Shown: one piece after another, positions 1 through 9,010 of the stretch
Layout of the letters: the number at the start of each line of letters is the position of its first letter
Position numbering within the stretch: the first letter of the stretch is position 1
NCBI GenBank assembly: GCA_001673575.1
Contig: LZME01000135.1
Location: 1-64,000 of the forward strand
Direction: 5' to 3'
DNA: 64,000 nt
Source: Mycolicibacter heraklionensis
GTDB lineage: Bacteria > Actinomycetota > Actinomycetes > Mycobacteriales > Mycobacteriaceae
The notes under the pieces: model-generated
What the model saw: the letters and a program-made list of their open reading frames with translations, nothing else
What the model was told of the DNA's origin: nothing
Databases searched by the model: none
Position numbers and translations under genes: made by a program

Positions 1-194
1 GATTTGACGAAACCCACGCGCCACAGAACGCCTCGAGGCACCCCACCCCACAAACCACTAATTCAGCAGACTCCTAGTCGGCCTCAGCCCGTCGGCTGCG
101 CGATAACAGCAGGTCAAATTGACCTCTAGTGCCGACGCGACACAACTACTACACTCGGTCGTAGCATCGGCTCCGCAGCTCCGGGAGATCACCC

Positions 195-1679
195 ATGGAT
201 GTTGTCGACGTATCGCGGTGGCAGTTCGGGATCACCACCGTCTATCACTTCATATTTGTGCCGCTGACCATAGGTTTGGCCCCGCTGGTCGCGGTCATGC
301 AGACGGTGTGGGTGCTCACCGACAACGTCGCCTGGTATCGGCTGACGAAGTTCTTCGGCAAATTGTTCTTGATCAACTTCGCCCTGGGAGTTGCCACCGG
401 CATCGTGCAGGAATTCCAGTTCGGAATGAACTGGAGCGAGTACTCGCGATTCGTCGGCGACGTGTTCGGTGCACCGCTGGCGATGGAAGGTCTGGCCGCC
501 TTCTTCTTCGAGTCCACCTTCATCGGGCTGTGGATCTTCGGCTGGAGCCGACTGCCGCGGGTGGTGCACCTGCTGTGTATCTGGGTGGTCGCGATCGCCA
601 CCAACGTGTCGGCGTTCTTCATCATCGCCGCCAACTCGTTCATGCAGCACCCGGTCGGCGCTCACTTCAATCCGGCGACCAAGCGCGCCGAATTGGACAG
701 CATCATGGCGCTGTTCACCAACAACACCGCCCAGGCCGCGCTGTCGCACGCGGTCGCCGGCGCATTCTTGACCGCCGGGACGTTCGTCGCCGCGGTATGC
801 GCCTGGTGGATGGTCCGGTCCCGTGCCGGCATCGCGGCGGGCGGCGGCGACCGGCAGGCCGCGGAAGCCGACGCGGCAACCATGTACCGGCCGGCGACCA
901 TCCTCGGGTGTTGGGTCGCGCTGGTCGCCGCGGTTGGGCTGTTCTTCACCGGCGACATCCAGGGAAAGCTGATGTTCGTCCAGCAACCGATGAAGATGGC
1001 GTCAGCGGAATCGTTGTGCGACACCGCCACCGACCCCAGCTTCTCGGTTCTGACCGTCGGGCGGCAGAACAACTGCGACCACCTGACCCGGGTGATTGAA
1101 GTGCCCTATGTCCTGCCGTTCCTTGCCGAAGGCCGATTCAACGGCGTCCGACTCGACGGCGTCCGCGACATCCAGCAGCACTACGAGCAGAAGTTCGGCC
1201 CCGGCGACTACCGGCCGAACCTGTTCGTCACGTACTGGTCGTTCCGCGCGATGATCGGGCTCCTGCTGTTACCGGTGCTGTTCGCGATGGCCGCGTTGTG
1301 GCTGACGCGCCGCGGACAGATCCCCCAGCAACGCTGGTTCTCCTGGTTGGCGCTGCTGACCATCCCCACCCCATTCCTGGCCAACAGCGCCGGCTGGGTC
1401 TTCACCGAAATGGGCCGTCAGCCTTGGGTTGTCGTCCCCAACCCGACCGGGGACCCGAATGTACGGCTGACCGTCGCCCAAGGCGTCTCGGGGAACAGCG
1501 TGGGTGTGGTGGTCACCTCGCTGGTGATGTTCACCCTGGTTTATGCGGTGCTCGCGGTGATCTGGTTCTGGTTGATCAGACGCTATGTGGCCGAGGGTCC
1601 GCTGGAGCACGACGCCGAACCCGCGCCGCCGGCACCGCCCGCCGAGAACGATGTGGCGCCACTGTCGTTCGCCTACTGA
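195..1679 (+). CDS. cydA: Cytochrome bd ubiquinol oxidase subunit I
   Basis: Subunit I of the cytochrome bd quinol oxidase, the high-affinity terminal oxidase of the inner membrane; it oxidises menaquinol and reduces oxygen to water. The 494-residue product has the expected length of the actinobacterial form. Visible family marks are the N-terminal heme b595 ligand His18 in VYHFIF, the ESTFIGLWIFGW helix, a His in ALSHAVAGAF (heme b558 ligand region) and the GWVFTEMGRQPW block holding the Met ligand. The Q-loop is short, as usual in actinobacteria. A GGGAG ribosome site lies just before the ATG. It heads a cydABDC operon. Confidence 0.97.
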   Translation: MDVVDVSRWQFGITTVYHFIFVPLTIGLAPLVAVMQTVWVLTDNVAWYRLTKFFGKLFLINFALGVATGIVQEFQFGMNWSEYSRFVGDVFGAPLAMEGLAAFFFESTFIGLWIFGWSRLPRVVHLLCIWVVAIATNVSAFFIIAANSFMQHPVGAHFNPATKRAELDSIMALFTNNTAQAALSHAVAGAFLTAGTFVAAVCAWWMVRSRAGIAAGGGDRQAAEADAATMYRPATILGCWVALVAAVGLFFTGDIQGKLMFVQQPMKMASAESLCDTATDPSFSVLTVGRQNNCDHLTRVIEVPYVLPFLAEGRFNGVRLDGVRDIQQHYEQKFGPGDYRPNLFVTYWSFRAMIGLLLLPVLFAMAALWLTRRGQIPQQRWFSWLALLTIPTPFLANSAGWVFTEMGRQPWVVVPNPTGDPNVRLTVAQGVSGNSVGVVVTSLVMFTLVYAVLAVIWFWLIRRYVAEGPLEHDAEPAPPAPPAENDVAPLSFAY

Positions 1680-1699
1680 CGTAGAAGGGAGTCATCGCG

Positions 1700-2752
1700 A
1701 TGGACCTACAACAGGTGTGGTTCGTACTGGTCGCGGTGCTGTTTCTCGGATTCTTTGTCTTGGAGGGCTTCGACTTCGGGGTGGGGATGCTGATGGCGCC
1801 ATTCGGCCGAGCCGGTACCGGTGCCGGTGCCGGTGGCCCGGAAGCCCACCGTCGGGCCGCGCTGAACACCATCGGCCCGGTCTGGGACGGTAACGAGGTC
1901 TGGTTGATCACCGCCGGCGGCGCGATGTTCGCCGCGTTCCCGGGCTGGTACGCCACGGTGTTCTCGACCCTGTACCTACCGCTGCTGGCAATCCTGTTCG
2001 GCATGATCGTGCGCGCCGTCGCGATCGAGTGGCGCGGCAAGGTCGATGACCCGAAGTGGCGCGCCTGGGCCGACCTCGGGATCGCCGCTGGATCCTGGCT
2101 GCCCGCGATTCTGTGGGGTGTGGCGTTCGCGGTCCTGGTCCGCGGCCTGCCGGTGGACGCCGATCACCATGTCCGCCTGGCCTTCAGCGACGTGATCAAC
2201 GCCTACACCCTGCTGGGGGGTCTGGCCACCGGTGGACTGTTCCTGTTTTACGGCGCGGTCTTCACCGCGTTGAAAACGGCCGGGGCGATCCGGGACGACG
2301 CGCACCGCTTCGCGACCAGGCTGGCACTGCCGGTGACCGCGCTGGTCGGCGGCTTCGGGTTGTGGACTCAACTCGCTTACGGCACCGGCTGGACGTGGCT
2401 GGTGCTGGGCGTCGCGGTGGTCGCCCAGTTGGCCGCGGTCGCGCTGGTGTGGCGCCGGGTGTCCGACGGCTGGGCCTTCGCCTGCAGCGCAGTGGTCGTC
2501 GCAGCGGTGGTGATCTTGTTGTTCGGCGCCCTGTACCCGGCGCTGTTGCCCTCCACGCTGGATCCGCAGTGGAGCCTGACGATCTACAACGCGTCGTCGA
2601 CGCCGTACACGTTGAAGATCATGACCTGGGCCGCGGTGATCTTCGCTCCGCTGGCGATGGTGTACCAGGGCTGGACGTACTGGGTGTTCCGGCAACGGAT
2701 CTCAGCGGATCAGATTCCGCCGTCCATCGGGTTGGCGAGGCAGCCGTCCTGA
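1700..2752 (+). CDS. cydB: Cytochrome bd ubiquinol oxidase subunit II
   Basis: Subunit II of cytochrome bd, a multi-spanning membrane partner of CydA. The 350-residue product carries the family signature VWDGNEVWLITAGGAMFAAFPGWYA-like block near residue 60, followed by about eight further hydrophobic segments. It starts 20 bp after cydA with an AGAAGGGA ribosome site, so the two are co-translated from one message. Nothing is truncated. Confidence 0.97.
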   Translation: MDLQQVWFVLVAVLFLGFFVLEGFDFGVGMLMAPFGRAGTGAGAGGPEAHRRAALNTIGPVWDGNEVWLITAGGAMFAAFPGWYATVFSTLYLPLLAILFGMIVRAVAIEWRGKVDDPKWRAWADLGIAAGSWLPAILWGVAFAVLVRGLPVDADHHVRLAFSDVINAYTLLGGLATGGLFLFYGAVFTALKTAGAIRDDAHRFATRLALPVTALVGGFGLWTQLAYGTGWTWLVLGVAVVAQLAAVALVWRRVSDGWAFACSAVVVAAVVILLFGALYPALLPSTLDPQWSLTIYNASSTPYTLKIMTWAAVIFAPLAMVYQGWTYWVFRQRISADQIPPSIGLARQPS

Positions 2753-2760
2753 GCGCCCGG

Positions 2761-4422
2761 GTGTCTCGGGCGCCGCTGGACCCGCGGCTCTGGCAGGCAT
2801 CGACGGCGGTGCGCCGCTTCCTGCTGGCTATGGTGGGCTGCGGAGTGCTGATTTCGGCCTGCGCAATTGGGTCCGCAATCGTGTTGGCCGACATCGTGTC
2901 TCACGTGATCACCGAACCGTCGACACGTAGCGTCGCGCACTGGTCACCGCTGCTGGCGACACTTGCGCTGCTGTGGGCGGTGCGCACCCTGGCGCATTGG
3001 TTGCAGGCTCGCCTTGGCCAGCGCGGAGCCAGCGCGGTGATCGCCGACCTGAGTGGGCAGGTACTGGCCGCGGTCACCGCACGCTCCCCCCGTCGGCTGG
3101 CTGCCGAACGAGACGCCGCCGCAACCGTAGTCACCCGGGGATTGGACGGCCTGCGACCGTATTTCACCGCCTACCTGCCCGCGCTGTTGCTGGCGGCGAT
3201 TCTGACCCCGGTGACGGTGCTGGTGATCGCCCTCTACGACCGACGCGCCGCGGTGCTCGTCATGATCACACTGCCGCTGATCCCGGTGTTCATGGTGTTG
3301 ATCGGCCTGGCCACCGCGGATCGCTCGGCAGCGGCGCTGGCGGCCATGACGACATTGCAGGCACGGCTGCTGGATCTGATCGCCGGCATCCCGACCCTGC
3401 GCGCCCTCGGGCGGGCGGCCGGGCCGGAGCGGCGCATCGCCGAACTGTCCGACGCGCATCGTCGATCGACGATAGCCACCCTGCGGATCGCGTTCCTGTC
3501 GGCCCTGGTGCTCGAACTGCTGGCCACGCTGAGCGTGGCGGTGGTGGCCGTCAGCATCGGCCTGCGACTGGTGTTCGGCGAGATGAGCCTGACCGCCGGC
3601 CTGACGGTGTTGCTGCTGGTCCCCGACGTGTATTGGCCCCTGCGCCGGATCGGGGTGGAGTTTCACGCCGCCGAGGATGGCCGCGCCGCCGCGGAGAGGG
3701 TATTTGCGCTGATCGGCGAATCGCCTCGCCCGTCACCGGGTAGCCGCACGGTACCCGCACGTGGCGCGCAGATTCGCCTCGATTCGCTCTGCGTGGCCGG
3801 CCGAGACGGCGATGCGCCGGCCGGCCTGACCGCGCTGATCGAATCCGGCCAAGTCACCGTGCTGACCGGAGCCAACGGGGCCGGCAAGAGCACCGCGCTC
3901 ACGGCAGTCGCCGGCCTCACCGCACCCAGCTCTGGGCGCATCACGGTGGCGGGTGTCGACATCGCTGACCTGGACCTGCCGGCGTGGTGGGCCCAATTGT
4001 CTTGGCTGCCGCAGCGTCCGGCGCTGATTCCGGGCACGGTGGCGCAGAACCTGGCGTTGTTCGGCGAACTCTCTGACACCGAAGAGGCTTGCGCTGCAGC
4101 CGGATTCGACGAGGTTATTGCGGGACTTCCCGACGGGCTGCGCACCGTGTTGGGGCGCGGCGGCGTCGGTTTGTCACTGGGCCAGCGACAGCGGCTGGGG
4201 TTGGCGCGAGCGCTGGGGTCGACGGCCCCGGTGCTGTTGCTCGACGAGCCGACGGCCCACCTGGACGCCGCAACCGAACAACGGGTCCTGGCTGAACTGG
4301 TGCGACGTGCTCGCGCCGGCGCAACGGTGGTAGTGGTGGGCCACCGCGCTCCAGTGCTGGCGATCGGCGATCGGGTTGTGACCGTGCACAGCGAAGGGGT
4401 CGCAGACCATGCGCCGGCATGA
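2761..4422 (+). CDS. cydD: Thiol reductant ABC exporter subunit CydD
   Basis: Half of the heterodimeric ABC exporter CydDC, needed for cytochrome bd assembly; in E. coli it is linked to glutathione and cysteine export and to heme handling. The reading frame is open well upstream, inside cydB, but the GTG at 2761 is the first plausible start after the cydB stop and gives a normal 553-residue protein. It has an N-terminal six-helix transmembrane domain and a nucleotide-binding domain with Walker A GANGAGKST near residue 370, signature LSLGQRQRLGLARAL and Walker B VLLLDEPTAHLD. It overlaps cydC by 14 bp. Confidence 0.93.
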   Translation: MSRAPLDPRLWQASTAVRRFLLAMVGCGVLISACAIGSAIVLADIVSHVITEPSTRSVAHWSPLLATLALLWAVRTLAHWLQARLGQRGASAVIADLSGQVLAAVTARSPRRLAAERDAAATVVTRGLDGLRPYFTAYLPALLLAAILTPVTVLVIALYDRRAAVLVMITLPLIPVFMVLIGLATADRSAAALAAMTTLQARLLDLIAGIPTLRALGRAAGPERRIAELSDAHRRSTIATLRIAFLSALVLELLATLSVAVVAVSIGLRLVFGEMSLTAGLTVLLLVPDVYWPLRRIGVEFHAAEDGRAAAERVFALIGESPRPSPGSRTVPARGAQIRLDSLCVAGRDGDAPAGLTALIESGQVTVLTGANGAGKSTALTAVAGLTAPSSGRITVAGVDIADLDLPAWWAQLSWLPQRPALIPGTVAQNLALFGELSDTEEACAAAGFDEVIAGLPDGLRTVLGRGGVGLSLGQRQRLGLARALGSTAPVLLLDEPTAHLDAATEQRVLAELVRRARAGATVVVVGHRAPVLAIGDRVVTVHSEGVADHAPA

Positions 4423-6115
4423 TCCGCTGTGGGAAGCCCTCGGGCTACTGCGGCCGCGCCTGCCCCGGTTGCTGTTGGCGGGCCTGCTCGGGACGCTGTC
4501 CCTGTGCAGCGCGCTCGCGTTGGCCGCGATCTCGGCCTGGCTGATCACTCGGGCCTGGCAGATGCCGCCGGTGCTGGACCTGACGATCGCCGTGGTGGCG
4601 GTGCGGACGTTTGCGATCTCGCGCGGCGTACTGCACTACTGCGAGCGGCTGGTAAGCCACGACGCAGCGCTGCGCGCCGCCGGCAGCGCCCGCGGGGGGC
4701 TCTACCGGCGGCTGGCCCACGGGCCGGTGCAGGCCGCGGTGCGGTTGCCCAGTGGTGAGCTGGTGGCGCGGGTGGGCGCCGACGTCGACGAGCTGGCAGA
4801 CGTCCTGGTACGTGCCCTATTGCCGATCGCGGTCGCCGCGGTGCTGGGCGTGGTCGCCACGGCGGTGATCGCCGCGATCTCGCCGGTGGCAGCGGTGGTC
4901 CTGGGCGCCTGCCTGCTGGTCGCCGGTGCGGTGGCACCGTGGCTGGCCGCGCGGGCCGCCGCGGCCCAGGAACACACGGCCCGCGACCACCTCGCCGAGC
5001 GCGACGTCGCGGCGATGGAGGCGCTCGACTACGCCCCCGAGCTGCGGATCGCCGGGTTGCTGCCCGCCGTCATCGGTGAGTCCCAACGCCGGCAGCGGGC
5101 GTGGGCTGCAGCCCTGGACGGGGCCGCCAAACCGGCCGCGATCGCCGCTGCGCTGCCCACCGCCGCGATCGGGGTCAGTGTGCTGGGCGCGGTCGTGGCC
5201 GGGATCGGACTCGCCGATGCCGTGGCGCCCACCACCCTGGCCGTGCTCATGCTGTTGCCGCTGTCCGCGTTTGAGGCGACCACCGCCCTGCCCGGGGCCG
5301 CCGTCGCGCTGACCCGGGCACGGATCGCGGCGCGGCGGCTGCTCGACCTGGCACCCGCGGAGCCCGTGGCTGCGGACCCGCCGGTGGTCCCACGGTCGGA
5401 TTCGACCCGTACGCCGGCACTGCACGCCGAGCTGCGTTCCGGACATCGAGAAGATCAGTGCGTCCCGGTGCGGCTTGATCTGGCTCCCGGCGACCGGCTG
5501 GCGATCACCGGTCCCAGTGGGGCCGGCAAGACCACACTGCTGATGACCCTGGCCGGCCTGCTGGCACCGCTGACCGGTCGCGTTTCCCTCGATGGGACCG
5601 CACTGCAGGAGCTATCCGAAGCGGATCTGCGGTCGGCGATCGGCTTTTTCGCCGAGGACGCGCATCTCTTCGCGACCACAGTCCGCGACAACCTGCTGGT
5701 GGCTCGGGGGGACTGCCGAGACGACGAACTGTCGGCCACCTTGGGCCGGGTGGGACTCGGTCCCTGGCTGGCCGGTCTGCCCGACGGTCTGGCAACCGTG
5801 CTGGCCGGCGGCGCCGAGGCAGTGTCGGCGGGTCAGCGGCGGCGCCTGTTGCTGGCCCGGGCCCTGCTCTCGCCGGCCCGGATCGTGCTGCTCGACGAAC
5901 CCACCGAGCACCTGCACGCCGCCGACGCGGACGTCCTCCTGAGCGACGTCTTGGCCGTGCCCGGGCTGTTCGGAGCCGGCCGGACCGTGGTGGTGGCCAC
6001 CCACCATCTGCCGGACTACGGCGCAGCGCCCGGCTTCGCCGCGCTTGCGATCCCCGCTGACCCGACGGCGGAGACCCGCAGCGCCCGGCTTCGCCGCGCT
6101 TGCGATCCCCGCTAG
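4409..6115 (+). CDS. cydC: Thiol reductant ABC exporter subunit CydC
   Basis: Second half of the CydDC exporter. The 568-residue protein has a transmembrane domain followed by an ATPase domain with Walker A GPSGAGKTT, signature VSAGQRRRLLLARAL and Walker B IVLLDEPTEHL. The overlap with cydD suggests translational coupling. The last 90 bases hold an exact 37-bp direct repeat whose second copy is read in a different frame, so the last 18 or so residues (Arg-rich, ending CDPR) are probably a recent replacement of the original C terminus. Confidence 0.95.
   Translation: MRRHDPLWEALGLLRPRLPRLLLAGLLGTLSLCSALALAAISAWLITRAWQMPPVLDLTIAVVAVRTFAISRGVLHYCERLVSHDAALRAAGSARGGLYRRLAHGPVQAAVRLPSGELVARVGADVDELADVLVRALLPIAVAAVLGVVATAVIAAISPVAAVVLGACLLVAGAVAPWLAARAAAAQEHTARDHLAERDVAAMEALDYAPELRIAGLLPAVIGESQRRQRAWAAALDGAAKPAAIAAALPTAAIGVSVLGAVVAGIGLADAVAPTTLAVLMLLPLSAFEATTALPGAAVALTRARIAARRLLDLAPAEPVAADPPVVPRSDSTRTPALHAELRSGHREDQCVPVRLDLAPGDRLAITGPSGAGKTTLLMTLAGLLAPLTGRVSLDGTALQELSEADLRSAIGFFAEDAHLFATTVRDNLLVARGDCRDDELSATLGRVGLGPWLAGLPDGLATVLAGGAEAVSAGQRRRLLLARALLSPARIVLLDEPTEHLHAADADVLLSDVLAVPGLFGAGRTVVVATHHLPDYGAAPGFAALAIPADPTAETRSARLRRACDPR
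6022..6113 (+). repeat. Exact 37-bp direct repeat at the 3' end of cydC
   Basis: Bases 6022-6058 and 6077-6113 are identical over 37 nt. The offset is 55 bp, not a multiple of three, so the two copies encode different peptides (APGFAALAIPA in the first, SARLRRACDPR in the second). This looks like a local tandem duplication that moved the stop codon. Confidence 0.9.
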
Positions 6116-6168
6116 GGTGCATTAGTCGGCTTTCCGCAAACCCGCCGATAGAACGGTTGAGTCAACTC

Positions 6169-7197
6169 ATGACCACAGCAGAGACGTCGGCGCTGGAATC
6201 GCGGGTCGGCCACTACTACCAGATGGACGGCACCTACCTGGTGGGCCGGGAGAAGGTTCGCGAGTACGCGCGCGCCGTGCAGGACTATCACCCCGCACAC
6301 TGGGATGTCGCCACTGCCGCGGAAATGGGCTATTCGGGTCTGGTGGCGCCGTTGACGTTCACCTCGACTCCGGGCATGGCGTGCAACCGGCGCATGTTCG
6401 AATCCGTCGTCGTCGGCTACGACACCTACATGCAGACCGAAGAGGTCTTCGAGCAGCACCGCCCGATCGTCGACGGCGACGAACTGACCATCGACGTCGA
6501 GCTGACCTCGGTGCGCCGGATCGCCGGCCGCGACCTGATCACCGTTACCAATACCTTCACCGATACGGCGGGCGAAGTGGTGCACACCCTGCACACCACC
6601 GTCGTCGGTGTCACCGCCGAGGACATCGGCCCGGAGGTCAAGACAGCGGTGCAGCGCGCGATGATGCACGACGTCAACATCCTTGACGTCGGCGAATCGG
6701 CCGCCCGCTACGAAAAGACGGTGCGGCCCGCCGGTGACATCCGGATCTCCGAGGGTGGCCTGACCCGCACCCCGGCGACACCGTCCTTCGACGACGTGAA
6801 AGTCGGCGACGCACTGCCGGTGCATCACACCCGGCTGTCCCGGGGCGACCTGGTGAACTATGCCGGGGTGGCCGGCGACGCCAACCCCATCCACTGGGAC
6901 GAGGAGATCGCCAAGCTGGCCGGCCTCCCCGATGTGATCGCGCACGGCATGCTCACCATGGGTCTGGGCGCGGGCTTCGCCTCCTCCTGGACCGGTGACC
7001 CGGGCGCCGTCACCCGCTACGCCGTTCGACTGTCCGCGCCCGCGATCGTGTCCGCCAAGGAAGGCGCCGACATCGAATTCAGCGGCCGGATCAAGTCGCT
7101 GGACGCGGCGACGCGCAGCGGTATCATCTTGGTCGCCGCCAAGTCCGAAAACCGGAAGATCTTCGGCCTCGCGACCATGAACGTCCGCTTCCGCTGA
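6169..7197 (+). CDS. Fused (3R)-hydroxyacyl-ACP dehydratase, HadA/HadB type (MaoC-like double hotdog)
   Basis: Predicted dehydratase of fatty or mycolic acid elongation, removing water from (3R)-hydroxyacyl thioesters. The 342-residue protein is two hotdog domains in one chain. Residues about 20-150 resemble HadA (YHPAHWD, YSGLVAPLTF) and residues about 200-340 resemble the catalytic HadB/MaoC half, with the hydratase-2 signature GDANPIHWDEE. The ATG at 6169 is preferred over an upstream in-frame start inside the end of cydC. It may be its own unit, as 53 bp separate it from cydC. The lipid substrate cannot be read from sequence; confidence is high for the fold and moderate for the role. Confidence 0.86.
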   Translation: MTTAETSALESRVGHYYQMDGTYLVGREKVREYARAVQDYHPAHWDVATAAEMGYSGLVAPLTFTSTPGMACNRRMFESVVVGYDTYMQTEEVFEQHRPIVDGDELTIDVELTSVRRIAGRDLITVTNTFTDTAGEVVHTLHTTVVGVTAEDIGPEVKTAVQRAMMHDVNILDVGESAARYEKTVRPAGDIRISEGGLTRTPATPSFDDVKVGDALPVHHTRLSRGDLVNYAGVAGDANPIHWDEEIAKLAGLPDVIAHGMLTMGLGAGFASSWTGDPGAVTRYAVRLSAPAIVSAKEGADIEFSGRIKSLDAATRSGIILVAAKSENRKIFGLATMNVRFR

Positions 7198-7673
7198 CCT
7201 CAGCCGCGGGTACGAGAACCTTCAAGCCTGACAGGCTGCCTGCAGCACAGCGACAGGGAAGATCCAGTTCGCTGACAGCTAGTTTCCAGTAAACACTGCG
7301 TACTATCAGTCCGACTGAGATGACGCTTGTGAAGAAAATTCCGCCCGAACGTAGAGGCGTAGACCGGACTCGACAAACCGGCTGATGACGCAGCCGGATA
7401 ACTCGAACCGGCTGCGATTTCTCTTGTTTGGAATTAACGGCATTAGGGCCGTCAAAAAGCTTGATGTAAGCGGGGAATCGCTGCAGCTAGCTTGATGACA
7501 GCTGCCTCACAACAGTTTTCAAAGATGTACTGGTACCACTATCAACTGAAGAAGTCGCACGCTGTTTACATCGCGGGAACCTTGAATAGACAACGGCCGT
7601 CTAGGGTTTGGGTTTCGACGGCGAGTTTCGAGCGTCGGCGGTTGGAAACGCGTGACGTAAGGAGTCACCCGAG
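7198..7673. other. 476-bp intergenic region before the PPE-sbtA operon
   Basis: No convincing gene in either strand. It holds the hairpin at 7378-7397, a third loose copy of its arm near 7409, and an AAGGAGTC ribosome site immediately before the PPE start. The promoter of the PPE operon is presumably here, but I could not pick out a clear -10/-35 pair. Confidence 0.6.
7378..7397. terminator. Inverted repeat, possible terminator
   Basis: CCGGCTG, a 6-nt loop, then CAGCCGG: a perfect 7-bp stem about 180 bp beyond the dehydratase stop. A T-rich stretch follows some 20 bp later. It could terminate the upstream transcript or act as a regulator site for the PPE operon. Confidence 0.35.
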
Positions 7674-8942
7674 ATGGATTTTGCTGCATTGCCACCGGAG
7701 ATCAACTCCGGCCGGATGTACGCGGGTGCGGGCTCCGGCCCCCTGCTGGCGGCCGCTTCGGCTTGGGACGCACTCGCGGCGGAATTGGGTTCTGCGGCTT
7801 CGTCCTACGAGTCGGTGGTTTCGAGCCTTACCGGGGAATGGTCCGGTCCGTCATCCACTTCGATGGCCGCCGCAGCCGAACCCTACGTGACGTGGATGAG
7901 CACGACCGCCGCACAAGCCGAGCTCTCGGCCAACCAGGCTCGCGCCGCCGCGGCAGCATACGAAGCGGCCTTCGCGGCCACCGTGCCGCCGCCGGTGGTC
8001 GCGGCAAACCGGACGCAGCTGGCAACCCTGATCGCGACGAATTTCCTCGGGCAGAACACACCGGCGATCGCGGCCACCGAAATTCACTACGCCGAGATGT
8101 GGGCGCAGGACGCCGGGGCGATGTACGGCTACGCCGGATCGGCTGCGGCGGCAACGCAGCTCGCCCCGTTCAACCAGCCCCCGGAGACCACCAACCCGAC
8201 CGGCGCGGCAAATCAGGCTGCGGCATCGGCTGAGGCAACCGGGAACTCGGCGGCATCGAACATCTCGCAGCAGATCTCCCAGCTACTCAATGCGATGCCC
8301 CAGGCGCTGCAGTCGTTGGCCTCCAACCCCGTGGGTACCGCGGCGGCCACAACATCGAGTTCATTCCTGGAGAACTGGAACTTGATCTTCTCCACCCTGA
8401 CCGGGCCCACCACCCCGCTCGGCTGGTCGACAATCCCCGGCGGCTATTGGTTGGCGTTCGGACAGATGTACTCCTGGATCATGAACGGGATGGCAGCGCA
8501 GTCCTTCTTCGCCGGCCCGAAAGCCATTACCGGAGCGCTGCTGCCGCTGGCACCCCTCGCACAAACAGCACTACCGGCGGCAAGCCTGAGCAGCGCCACA
8601 GGTGTACTGGGCAGCGCGGCATCGGTCGGCAAGCTCTCGGTGCCGGCATCATGGGCGGTTGCGGCACCCGCGACCAAGCTGGTCAGCATGGCTTCGTCAC
8701 TGCCGGCCACCCTTGAGGCCGCCCCGATGGCGGCGGTCGCCGGTCAGGACGCCATGTTCGGTGAGATGGCACTGTCCAGCCTGTTGGGCCGCGGCATCGG
8801 CGGCACCGCAAACCAAACCGTGGGCGCGGCAACCCGTTCGCTGCGCAACAGCGGCGGGTCCGATGCCTTCGGCCCCATTCCGCCCGGTGAAGCCGATCCC
8901 GCGGCCGCCACCATCATCGTGATCCCGGCACTGGATGAGTGA
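7674..8942 (+). CDS. PPE family protein, SVP subgroup
   Basis: The 422-residue protein begins [12 protein letters not shown], the PPE motif, and has the WxG turn (GEWSGPSS) near residue 60 and the helical PPE domain over about residues 1-160. The C-terminal half is Ala-rich and carries GKLSVPASW, the GxxSVPxxW motif of the SVP subgroup. PPE proteins are type VII secreted, normally as dimers with PE proteins, and several act as outer-membrane solute channels. It is the first gene of an operon with a second PPE gene and an SbtA-type transporter. No PE gene lies next to it. Confidence 0.95.
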   Translation: MDFAALPPEINSGRMYAGAGSGPLLAAASAWDALAAELGSAASSYESVVSSLTGEWSGPSSTSMAAAAEPYVTWMSTTAAQAELSANQARAAAAAYEAAFAATVPPPVVAANRTQLATLIATNFLGQNTPAIAATEIHYAEMWAQDAGAMYGYAGSAAAATQLAPFNQPPETTNPTGAANQAAASAEATGNSAASNISQQISQLLNAMPQALQSLASNPVGTAAATTSSSFLENWNLIFSTLTGPTTPLGWSTIPGGYWLAFGQMYSWIMNGMAAQSFFAGPKAITGALLPLAPLAQTALPAASLSSATGVLGSAASVGKLSVPASWAVAAPATKLVSMASSLPATLEAAPMAAVAGQDAMFGEMALSSLLGRGIGGTANQTVGAATRSLRNSGGSDAFGPIPPGEADPAAATIIVIPALDE

Positions 8943-9010
8943 CCCAGCGATGACGAAACGTGGCCTCTCCCAGCTGACTCAGTCGCACTCGACCAGGTAA
9001 GGGTGTCGAA

